DNA from: a bacterium
Lineage (GTDB): Bacteria > Zixibacteria > MSB-5A5 > CAIYYT01
Direction: 5' to 3'
NCBI GenBank assembly: GCA_016708315.1
Contig: JADJGC010000004.1
Location: forward strand, 218,847 to 282,846
DNA: 64,000 nucleotides
How positions within the stretch are numbered: the stretch's first letter is position 1; the number at the start of each line of letters is the position of its first letter. The notes below the pieces were generated by a model, which was not told the origin of the DNA, did no database searches, and saw nothing but the letters and a program-made list of their open reading frames with translations. The translations under genes and the position numbers were made by a program. Positions 27,290 to 33,979 of the stretch are shown here, piece by piece.

Positions 27290-27326
27290 TCAGTGATTTT
27301 TGGCGAAAAGCAGGGCAGTGTTGTAG

Positions 27327-27357
27327 GGCAGGTCTCCTTAGAGACCTGCCTTCCTTT
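27327..27357 (+). terminator. Rho-independent terminator
   Basis: Perfect ten-base stem GGCAGGTCTC/GAGACCTGCC with a CTTA loop, followed by TTCCTTTTC. It ends the dockerin gene transcript. Confidence 0.75.
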
Positions 27358-27368
27358 TCATTCACCTG

Positions 27369-27397
27369 TTGCTAAAAATGGACCTCGAGACTATATT
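27369..27397 (+). promoter_or_regulatory. Promoter of an orphan transcription unit
   Basis: TTGCTA (27369-27374), 17 bases, TATATT (27392-27397), identical in both boxes to the promoter at 26265. No supported coding gene follows before the terminator at 27570. Confidence 0.6.
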
Positions 27398-27403
27398 ATC
27401 AGT

Positions 27404-27603
27404 GAGAGGGATCAATCAACAAGCGGATCGGTATTGGACCGCTGATTCGTTTGCGTATTCCCCGTGACGATTTTTCCTTCTCAAGGCTTCTGTCGTCGGA
27501 TTCATCAGGAAGAAACTGCGCGACCGAAGTTCCACCAACCGAACCTCACAAATCGGTACCTGCACTTGGAGCTCGGTGACTCACACCCGAGCTTCTTTTT
27601 TTG
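27404..27603 (+). ncRNA. Candidate small RNA, about 200 nt, family unknown
   Basis: The unit starts about seven bases after the promoter at 27369 and ends at an intrinsic terminator (27570-27603). The one longer open frame here runs through the terminator stem and T-run, so it is not a credible gene. A local hairpin GCGGATC...GGACCGC lies near the 5' end. It does not match the conserved motifs of SRP RNA, tmRNA or RNase P that I can recall, and 6S RNA pairing was not evident. It is best called an uncharacterised sRNA. Confidence 0.5.
27570..27603 (+). terminator. Orphan rho-independent terminator
   Basis: AGCTCGG/CCGAGCT stem with a ten-base loop, followed by TCTTTTTTT. It is not preceded by a recognisable protein gene. 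Confidence 0.8.
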
Positions 27604-27715
27604 CATTTGCTTTATAGAGACCGCCTACAACGCAATTTCTGAACAGTCACCTAACCAGAATCCGCTTGGAGATTAAGTATATCTACCTATATTGTCGATT
27701 AACCATAAGACACAT

Positions 27716-27788
27716 TGGGGTGTAGCTCAGCTGGCAGAGCGGCTCCCTGTTAAGGAGATGGTCGCAGGTTCGACCCCTGCCACCCCAG
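27716..27788 (+). tRNA. tRNA-Asn (anticodon GTT)
   Basis: 73-base cloverleaf. The acceptor stem TGGGGTG pairs with CACCCCA, the D-arm is GCTC/GAGC, and the anticodon loop CTGTTAA has GTT at positions 34-36. The T-arm is GCAGG-TTCGACC-CCTGC and the discriminator is G. CCA is not encoded. The top pair of the anticodon stem is mismatched (G-A). It stands alone, with no adjacent tRNA. Confidence 0.95.
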
Positions 27789-27916
27789 TATTATATCTAC
27801 TCTGCCCAAATTGCAGTTTCATTTCCCATAACCTAACCCCTTGTGGACGTTAACCACATCGGTCGAGCCAAACCCCGTAGCCACCCCTCGTGGGCGTCCA
27901 AAACTATATCAAAGTT

Positions 27917-27988
27917 GCGTCAGGTCTTCTCCCGCGCCAAAATCCCGCCGTTCGACACTCATTTCCTTCGCGGGAGGCGACCTGACGC
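27917..27988. repeat. Inverted-repeat element GCGTCAGGTC...GACCTGACGC
   Basis: Outer arms GCGTCAGGTC (27917-27926) and GACCTGACGC (27979-27988) and inner arms CTCCCGCG and CGCGGGAG enclose about 32 bases. It looks like a dispersed palindromic element between the tRNA and the barrel gene. Confidence 0.55.
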
Positions 27989-28044
27989 CATTACCTCACC
28001 ACAAATTCGTTGCCATGCACCGGCAATTCCACTTCCTTTGCCAA

Positions 28045-28689
28045 ATGCGAATATCGATTCCCATTCTGTTCTTCTTATTCCTAACCACTGTCACCGCCTT
28101 TGGCCAGACCAACCAACGCACGCTCACCTTTCACCCGCGACCACTTGAGATCACGAAGAATTTCCTCATCACCGAATTCGGCTACGACTATCGCATCACC
28201 CAATCCGGCTCATTCGACGATGCCGAAAACAACAACAAGAACTACCATCTCAATGTCGACATGGGCGCCATGCGCAACCTGTCACAAAAATGGGCGCTCG
28301 GAGCTACCGCATACTACAGCCTCGATGACTCCGGCTCGCGCCTCGCAATCAAACCGCGCCTTCGCCGTTGGCTGACATCGGACCAGAGTATCGACTTGTC
28401 CGCCGGGCCAATAATCGGAAACTTCGGTTCCTACTATGGAAAATCACCCGGCCTCGCCGGACACATCAGCTACAGCTATCGCGATTGGGTGATGTTGACT
28501 CTCGGCGTGGAAATCATCCCGATCAACACAGTCTTCGGCGTCGGTGGTTCAAATGAAGTTATTGTCTACAAAAGTACCGAATCGACGCTGTACGCGGGCA
28601 TCCGTGTCGGCAGCTATGCCGGAACCGCTTGTGCAATCCTCACCCCGATCATTGCCCTGATCCATTTCTTCGCGACCTACGAGTCATAA
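28045..28689 (+). CDS. Predicted outer-membrane beta-barrel protein, paralog A
   Basis: 214 residues from the ATG at 28045, giving a signal peptide (IPILFFLFLTTVTAFGQT). The mature protein alternates polar and aromatic residues as in small barrels. Examples are FLITEFGYDYRITQSGSF, the segment MGAMRNLSQKWALGATAYYS, and strands ending in RLRRWLTSD. Its downstream neighbour shares TEFG...MRN.(S/T)KRWA.G and RYWL.....SIDL.AGP. No enzyme motif is seen. Role unknown, perhaps an outer-membrane structural protein. Confidence 0.6.
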   Translation: MRISIPILFFLFLTTVTAFGQTNQRTLTFHPRPLEITKNFLITEFGYDYRITQSGSFDDAENNNKNYHLNVDMGAMRNLSQKWALGATAYYSLDDSGSRLAIKPRLRRWLTSDQSIDLSAGPIIGNFGSYYGKSPGLAGHISYSYRDWVMLTLGVEIIPINTVFGVGGSNEVIVYKSTESTLYAGIRVGSYAGTACAILTPIIALIHFFATYES

Positions 28690-28748
28690 GCCCGACGAAA
28701 AACCTGACATATTTCCGGGCGTATTGGAATAAAAGTCGTATACCTACT

Positions 28749-29398
28749 ATGAAGATGATTGACCGAATAGTCCTGATAATCCTGGCTTTCCTGGACCTAC
28801 GTCGCATCGGCCATTGCGCAGCCAGCAGGCGTCACTCTTCACCAAATTCCTTTGAACGGACAAAATCGTTTATGTTGACCGAGTTTGGCGTCGGCAAGCG
28901 TTTTGGTGACTACAAAATAGCCGGTGAAACGCGTTCGGAATCGGAGACGGTCTTTACTTGGGAGTTGGGCTACATGCGCAATGTCACAAAACGCTGGGCG
29001 ATAGGATTCTCAGGTTTTCTCAATTCCGATGATTGGCGCAGTCAATTTGGAGTTAAGCCGCGTGTTCGCTACTGGCTTGGCAGGCAGTCAAGTATTGACC
29101 TTGCCGCGGGGCCGATTCTTAAGACTTTTGGCGAGGACGACCTCACTCACACCGGAGTATCGTCTCACCTTGGAGTGAATCCCACGAACTGTTGGGTCGA
29201 TTTCGGTTTCGAATACGTTAGTTTCGATGGAACTATTTTTGCCCCCGGCGGCGAATCAAGAATACCGGTTGATGGTACTCGTGTGAGTTACTCGATCTCG
29301 ACTAAACTGAGCGGTTTATCAGGTTCGATTGTGGTCTGCAACGCCGGCAGTAGTGTAATATACTTTATCTTATTCTGCACAACGATTCAGACTACTAA
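28749..29398 (+). CDS. Predicted outer-membrane beta-barrel protein, paralog B (indels)
   Basis: Paralog of the preceding gene: SFMLTEFGVGKRF, ELGYMRNVTKRWAIGFSGFL and VRYWLGRQSSIDLAAGPIL align with it. The N-terminus is disturbed. The frame of the ATG at 28749 gives IVLIILAFL, then a +1 frame carries the signal-peptidase-like ASAIAQPAG before the original frame resumes near 28850. The last codons run antisense into the DoxX gene unless one base is lost near 29376, which would end the protein at TAA 29396-29398 (HNDSDY), like paralog A. The indels could be sequencing error or decay. Confidence 0.5.
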
Positions 29399-29399
29399 A

Positions 29400-29993
29400 C
29401 TATCGTCTCGCGTACTGCCGTTCAATCGCCATCCAGCTCTTCCGCGCCCACAGCAATACGCCACAGCCGAGCAGCATCAAAGCATCTCTGAAGATCAAAT
29501 CCTTGATTGGCCCTTTTGCTTTCGAAGTCGTCGAGAAACAACCACACTCGATATTGACACCCTTCATCAACGCAATCGACAGCGCAATAATGAACATCAC
29601 CAGCATGCCGCCGATCACTACTACTGCCGCCTTTTCCCAATAGCCAACTATGACTAACACGCCGGTAATCAACTCAACCCAAGGCAAAAAGAGCGCAAAG
29701 ATATTGATCAGCTGTCCCGGCGCCTGATGGTAGTTGTATATGATGCGGGCAAACTGATCCGGGTGAATGATCTTATCAACAGCGGCATAAACGAAGCTGA
29801 TCCCAATGATCAGACGAAGTACAAAGTTGATTTGGCCTTTGCCAATTCCCGATAGTATCCAGAGTCCGAGAACCGTCATGCCAATCTTGACCGGAAGACT
29901 CGCCGTTACCGGAATCATCTCTGGCGCAAAAATGCTTACGATCGAAGACCCGGCAACGAGAATTCCAAGGACTATGCGCAATATCGATTCCAT
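29400..29993 (-). CDS. MauE/DoxX-like membrane protein
   Basis: 197 residues with five to six hydrophobic helices. The segment FVLRLIIGISFVYAAVDKII HPDQF is the DoxX/MauE entry and GVNIECGCFSTTSKAKGPIK with CGC is typical of the MauE branch. MauE-type proteins support disulfide or quinone-linked redox in the envelope. The ATG follows the rhodanese stop by two bases, and GAGGGGGC in the rhodanese tail can serve as ribosome site, so the two are translationally coupled. Likely partner in periplasmic sulfur or thiol redox; the exact function is not established. Confidence 0.8.
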   Translation of the reverse strand: MESILRIVLGILVAGSSIVSIFAPEMIPVTASLPVKIGMTVLGLWILSGIGKGQINFVLRLIIGISFVYAAVDKIIHPDQFARIIYNYHQAPGQLINIFALFLPWVELITGVLVIVGYWEKAAVVVIGGMLVMFIIALSIALMKGVNIECGCFSTTSKAKGPIKDLIFRDALMLLGCGVLLWARKSWMAIERQYARR

Positions 29994-29995
29994 CG

Positions 29996-30517
29996 CTAAT
30001 GCGCCCCCTCGTCATTGCCATACTTGCCCTCAATCGGTAACTGCTTCTTGCTCCACTGTGACCAGCCGCCAAAGAAAATTTCTACATTCTTGTAACCATA
30101 TTCCTGAACCAGGAAGCGGGCCAAATACAGCGAAGCCTCACATTCGGAACCCGAACAGTAGGTGACAATTGAAGCATCCTTCGGAAGAGTCGGTAGGACC
30201 TTGTCTTTGTAATCATCGAAATAGTCATAGGGCAAACTAATTGCGCCCTCAATGTGACCCTCGGCATACTCTTCCGGTTCACGAGCGTCTATGAAGATGT
30301 ACGACTTTGATGCCCATCGATCAAACGCCTCCGATAACCGCAAAGTTGGCGGATCGCCCTTTTCATACGACAACGAGGTCCAATTGGTGTCGGTGTCAGA
30401 CATCTCCGACGGCCAATTGCCGATCCACGGTACTTTGTTGGGATTAACGAAATTGTTGATTCCGCCAAGAATGGCGGCGATGAAGAGTATGATGACGATT
30501 CGTAAGATCATTGACAT
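29996..30517 (-). CDS. Membrane-anchored rhodanese-domain protein
   Basis: 173 residues. An N-terminal hydrophobic segment (ILRIVIILFIAAILGGINNF) anchors it with the rhodanese domain outside. That domain (residues about 60-165) contains FIDAREPEEYAEGHIEGAIS and the active loop TYCSGSECEAS with the catalytic Cys, then GGWSQW. Rhodaneses transfer sulfane sulfur or act as persulfide carriers. Coupling to the MauE-like gene suggests a joint redox role at the inner membrane. Confidence 0.88.
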   Translation of the reverse strand: MSMILRIVIILFIAAILGGINNFVNPNKVPWIGNWPSEMSDTDTNWTSLSYEKGDPPTLRLSEAFDRWASKSYIFIDAREPEEYAEGHIEGAISLPYDYFDDYKDKVLPTLPKDASIVTYCSGSECEASLYLARFLVQEYGYKNVEIFFGGWSQWSKKQLPIEGKYGNDEGAH

Positions 30518-30579
30518 TCTTGACTTATCCCGGTGTCCTCTTTTGGGAAACTAATGTATTTCTTATACTAAGGCAACCC

Positions 30580-31278
30580 CTAAGCGTTCCAACCTGATAT
30601 CGCCGGAAACAGCCCTCTTGGATCAAGAGCCTTCTTTATCCGCAGAGCAATCTCGTTTCCGCGATTCTTCGGCGCCTGCACCTTCCCGATTTCTGTCAAT
30701 ATCGGCAGTCGAGGCGATACCGGGAGCATGTCTTTTCCAAAAGGACCTGAACCAATCGGGTAGAGCCTCAGCGATGCCGAAGTTATCACCCCCAGTGTTC
30801 CGAAACTGCCGCAGAACAATTTCGGTAAATCGTAACCAGCTACAGATTTGTAAGTTACAGCTCCCGTTGAGATAACGTTGCCATCCGCCATTGTCACCTT
30901 GAGCGCCAAAACCCAGCGGCTGATATTGAAACTACCGTTACTGCCGCTAATCTGACCCGAAGCGACCATCCCCCCGACTGTTCCGGAAGATTCACCATTC
31001 AGGAACGGAAAATGCAGGTTCATTTCATGGAGGATATAATGTAGCTGGGCGAGTCTCATTCCAGCCTGGCAAGTTATGTAGTAGTCTGCCGGCTCAAGAC
31101 GTTCGACTCGGGCAACGTTCTGCATGTTCAGCACAGTTACCGGTCGATCAGTGTGCGGTGCAAGAAATCGGCTATTCGTCCCCCGTGCAACTACCAACGA
31201 TTCGCCGCGTTCGGGATTCTTGAAAAAATCCGCGACTTCAGCTTCCGATCTTGGCGAAACGAGATTGACTACTATGGC
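30580..31278 (-). CDS. GlcE-like FAD-binding (PCMH) protein, shortened
   Basis: The open frame has no convincing start. The coding similarity begins VNLVSPRSEAEVADFFKNPE; the first usable start is a TTG at 31197, inside the domain. The body is a PCMH-type FAD-binding domain like glycolate oxidase subunit GlcE: VVARGTNSRFLAPHTDRPVT, FPFLNGESSGTVGGMVASGQ, ALKVTMADGNVISTGAVTYK and GYDLPKLFCGSFGTLGVIT. Then it jumps almost directly to a GlcE-like end (ALDPRGLFPAISGWNA), lacking most of the substrate domain. No glcD is nearby. It is probably a degenerate or reduced oxidase subunit; cofactor binding is plausible, activity doubtful. Confidence 0.6.
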   Translation of the reverse strand, partial: AIVVNLVSPRSEAEVADFFKNPERGESLVVARGTNSRFLAPHTDRPVTVLNMQNVARVERLEPADYYITCQAGMRLAQLHYILHEMNLHFPFLNGESSGTVGGMVASGQISGSNGSFNISRWVLALKVTMADGNVISTGAVTYKSVAGYDLPKLFCGSFGTLGVITSASLRLYPIGSGPFGKDMLPVSPRLPILTEIGKVQAPKNRGNEIALRIKKALDPRGLFPAISGWNA

Positions 31279-31332
31279 TCAACTCCGGTTTGGATTTGGA
31301 ATCCAATATACGAAGTTTAGTCCACAGGTCAA

Positions 31333-31758
31333 TTATCTACAGCGAATCTCGTTGGCTCGAACTTCCATCTCGATCATGTCAGTTTGGGTAACTTGATTTT
31401 GCTGAACAAACACGCGAGTGTCTTCGCACGGCGGAGGAAGCCCCGGTTCGTTGATCTGAATACTCATGTAGAAGAATGTCGGTTCCATACTCTCGATAGT
31501 CACCGTCTTGGTCAAGTGATTGACCGCGGTCACGGCTTCTGATCGCACCAACACACTGTGCGCGGTATCAGCATACAAATTCACCAGCACCGGTATATTC
31601 GATGTATCCGGAAGCAGTCCGAACTGATCCGAAATCACGAAAAACACTTGCAGGTCTCCGACGCGTGCCGGCAACTCATCATCATCTTTGCGGCTGCAGC
31701 TTAATGCCGCCAATCCGACAAGCAAAACTATCAGTGGAATGTAAATCGATTTTCTCAT
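31333..31758 (-). CDS. Small lipoprotein of unknown function
   Basis: 141 residues from the ATG at 31758 with AGGAAA upstream. A signal peptide ends in the lipobox LAALSC, so it is probably lipidated. The mature part starts SRKDDDELPARVGDL and is a beta-rich domain (LQVFFVISDQFGLL, VNHLTKTVTIESMEPTFFYM). Two Cys residues (PPCED and the C-terminal IRCR) might form a disulfide. No family recognised. It lies upstream of the GlcE-like gene on the same strand. Confidence 0.6.
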   Translation of the reverse strand: MRKSIYIPLIVLLVGLAALSCSRKDDDELPARVGDLQVFFVISDQFGLLPDTSNIPVLVNLYADTAHSVLVRSEAVTAVNHLTKTVTIESMEPTFFYMSIQINEPGLPPPCEDTRVFVQQNQVTQTDMIEMEVRANEIRCR

Positions 31759-31764
31759 CAGCAT

Positions 31765-32131
31765 TTCCTGTCAACAAATTGAATAGTCGCAATGTACCGT
31801 GAGATAAGACGTGAGGCAAGTCGATTTGGTGCAATGCCGTTTCAGGTCGATTGCCGCTTTTGCGGTGCCTGACATTTCGCCCCTCAAAAGCGAAGAGAGG
31901 AGACCTTCACCTAATCTCCTCTCATCTTATTGCAACGTTATCTCCGAATTAAACTGCCCGGAGCAGCAGAATCTGTCACTCTGATTTGGATTTCTTTATC
32001 GGAACCGGAACCGGCCTCGGAAGGATTCCCAACCCGATCGCGATATCCACCAGTATGTCAATTAGCCGATTCATAATCTCTCATTCTCTCCACATATATA
32101 TATGGTTTACAGGGCTGAAAGTTCCGCGAAA
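31765..32131. other. Intergenic region with one stem-loop
   Basis: No gene is supported. A nine-base stem GAGAGGAGA/TCTCCTCTC with an 11-base loop is at 31895-31923, without a clear T-run. A short open frame at 31986-32168 has no ribosome site or recognisable sense. Confidence 0.4.
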
Positions 32132-33181
32132 TCAACTTTTTAGGACTTTTAGCGCCTTCGGAATCTGATTTGAAATGTCGCTCGCGCTCATTCCAAATGT
32201 CCCGACAACCCGCTGTGCCAAGTCTCCCGCCCAGCCGTGAATGAACGCCCCGCAAATTGCCGCCTCGTAAGCTCCCATCCTGAGAGCCAATAGCGCACCG
32301 ATCAATCCAGACAAAACATCTCCTGAACCGCCGGTCGCCATTCCCGGGTTGCCGGTCGGATTAATATAGGAAGAGCCGTCCGGCGAAGCAATAATCGTCG
32401 GTGCTCCTTTTAGTAAGATGACTTTTCCGGTCGCAATTGCGAAATCAGAAGCCGCCTTAATTCTGTCCTGATTAATTTGCTCAATTGACAATCCGCTCAA
32501 CCGCGAAAACTCTCCGACATGCGGCGTCAGTACTAGATCCGCCTTGCAAGCCTTAAGCAGTTCCGGTTGACCGGAGAATGGAAACAGACCATCAGCATCC
32601 AGTACTGCCGGTCGGTCAAGGCTGGCAATTAGTCGCTTGAATAGCTCTTTCGTGTCGTGATGTCGCCCCACTCCCGGTCCCAGGCACGCCGCATCTGCGT
32701 TGTGAATTCCCTGAAGGATATCCCCGAGTCCACGAAGTGCCAGACAACGCGTGCTTCTGACTTCAGGAAGTGGCCGCGTCATCGCTTCGGTCAGCTTGAT
32801 CTCCAAAATGTCGTTCAGGCTCTTGGGGCATCCGACTGTCACCAGCCCGCAACCCGACTTGACGGCAGCCTGTGCCGCCAAAGTGGCAGCTCCAGTCATG
32901 CCGACTGATCCCGCCACAATAAACAGCTTACCAGCGTCACCCTTGTGAGCCGTCGGCTCCCGATCAGGTATCAGGTCGCGTACTTGCCAAGGTGTGGTCA
33001 GATTAACCGACAGATTCAGTCCTTCCAGTGCCTTCGCCGGAATCCCGATATCAATAACTTTCGTTAGTCCGCAATACGACTTACCGGGATAGAAGTAGTG
33101 TCCAATCTTTGGCAGTGCGAGTGTCGCAGTATAGGTAGCGCGAATGCACGAATTCGGTTGTTCGCCGGTATCACAATTCAA
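32132..33181 (-). CDS. nnrD: ADP-dependent NAD(P)H-hydrate dehydratase domain (NnrD)
   Basis: 349 codons from TTG 33181-33179, which overlaps the upstream stop as TTGA. The first 50 residues complete the NnrE epimerase fold (LALPKIGHYFYPGKSYCGLT, KVIDIGIP). The rest is the YjeF C-terminal ribokinase-like dehydratase: GDAGKLFIVAGSVGMTGAAT, LGPGVGRH, LDADGLFPFSG, LTPHVGEFSRL and NPGMATGGSGDVLSGLIGAL with the catalytic Asp. It restores NAD(P)H from its hydrated form using ADP. The normal protein is one bifunctional Nnr. A missing G in CGGGTT at 33181-33184 would split it here. Confidence 0.88.
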   Translation of the reverse strand: MNCDTGEQPNSCIRATYTATLALPKIGHYFYPGKSYCGLTKVIDIGIPAKALEGLNLSVNLTTPWQVRDLIPDREPTAHKGDAGKLFIVAGSVGMTGAATLAAQAAVKSGCGLVTVGCPKSLNDILEIKLTEAMTRPLPEVRSTRCLALRGLGDILQGIHNADAACLGPGVGRHHDTKELFKRLIASLDRPAVLDADGLFPFSGQPELLKACKADLVLTPHVGEFSRLSGLSIEQINQDRIKAASDFAIATGKVILLKGAPTIIASPDGSSYINPTGNPGMATGGSGDVLSGLIGALLALRMGAYEAAICGAFIHGWAGDLAQRVVGTFGMSASDISNQIPKALKVLKS

Positions 33182-33762
33182 CCCGAAGGCGTATCCACCG
33201 CCAGAACCGTCGCCCCAGAAGAATTGATCGCATCGATGACCTTACCAACCGCCGGATCCACCTCGCCGCTAAACCCTGTCCCGAATATGGCGTCAACCAC
33301 CATATCATATGATGAAAAGCCATTCCTCCCCGATGTTGTCATTCCCGCGCCTTCAGGCGCCATCATTCCCGCTTCCCCTCGACCCGTCATTCCCGCGAAA
33401 GCGGGAATCCAATTCGGCTGTCCTTGTCGGGTCTGCCAAATTGTCATCCCCAGTTCCTGAATTCGCTGCAAATTCGTCAGCGCATCGCCCTTGATCTCCT
33501 CCGGAGACGCCAGCATGAACACTTGCGGAACTGCTCCCCACTGATGCAGATGCCTCGCAATGACATACCCGTCGCCGCCGTTGTTGCCTTTGCCGCAGAC
33601 AATCGCGAAGCGCTTGCCCTTGACATTGTCGCGAAATATCTCGCGAATCCAGGCGGCAATCCCTTGACCGGCGTTCTCCATCAATTGCAATCCCGGTATC
33701 CCGAGTTCATTGATAGCGCGATGATCGATCATGCGCATCTGCGCGGATGTAACCAGCTTCAT
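33178..33762 (-). CDS. nnrE: NAD(P)H-hydrate epimerase domain (NnrE) with an in-frame palindrome insertion
   Basis: 194 codons. It epimerises R- and S-NAD(P)HX so the dehydratase can act. Motifs: MRMIDHRAINELGIPGLQLM, FAIVCGKGNNGGDGYVIARH, VVDAIFGTGFSGEVD and VLAVDTPSG before the stop. Residues about 109-150 (QPNWIPAFAGMTGRGEAGMM onward) are foreign to the family: they translate a block of ATTCCCGC palindromes (33305-33420). The start has no ribosome site; TTGTTG (33799-33794), 17 bases and GATACT (33776-33771) place the RNA start at or next to the ATG. The frame ends inside the fold, continuing in nnrD. Confidence 0.85.
   Translation of the reverse strand: MKLVTSAQMRMIDHRAINELGIPGLQLMENAGQGIAAWIREIFRDNVKGKRFAIVCGKGNNGGDGYVIARHLHQWGAVPQVFMLASPEEIKGDALTNLQRIQELGMTIWQTRQGQPNWIPAFAGMTGRGEAGMMAPEGAGMTTSGRNGFSSYDMVVDAIFGTGFSGEVDPAVGKVIDAINSSGATVLAVDTPSG
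33338..33408. repeat. Cluster of ATTCCCGC palindromes inside nnrE
   Basis: Three GTCATTCCCGC/CATCATTCCCGC starts occur in about 70 bases; the last is a perfect ATTCCCGC-GAAA-GCGGGAAT hairpin (33389-33408), identical to 5203-5222. All lie inside the coding sequence and keep the frame open. Confidence 0.8.
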
Positions 33763-33770
33763 ATCATTTT

Positions 33771-33799
33771 AGTATCGGGATTTCGCTCGCCGACAACAA
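33771..33799 (-). promoter_or_regulatory. Leaderless-type promoter of nnr
   Basis: On the minus strand TTGTTG, 17 bases, GATACT, then eight bases to ATG. There is no ribosome site in the gap. Confidence 0.5.
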
Positions 33800-33900
33800 G
33801 GAGAATTGCAGTCAGAGATTACTCAAGTCGATTCCCAAACCAGCGAGTCGAATCTCGAAATCACAGAGTGGTTGTGGATGATGCCCGCTTCGAACACGCA

Positions 33901-33955
33901 AAAAAAGCCGTCAGGCGAAGTCCCCCTTGGGGGAACACACTCCCGACGGCTTTTT
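33901..33955. terminator. Bidirectional terminator downstream of lon
   Basis: AAAAAAGCCGTC (33901-33912) pairs with GACGGCTTTTT (33945-33955), with an inner CCCCCTTGGGGG hairpin. T-runs occur on both strands; on the minus strand it ends the lon transcript. Confidence 0.85.
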
Positions 33956-33979
33956 GCTTAACGCTTGAAATCTACGCCC

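Noticed and set aside
27464..27676. 70-codon frame in the orphan RNA unit
   Set aside because: It reads straight through the terminator stem and the T-run.
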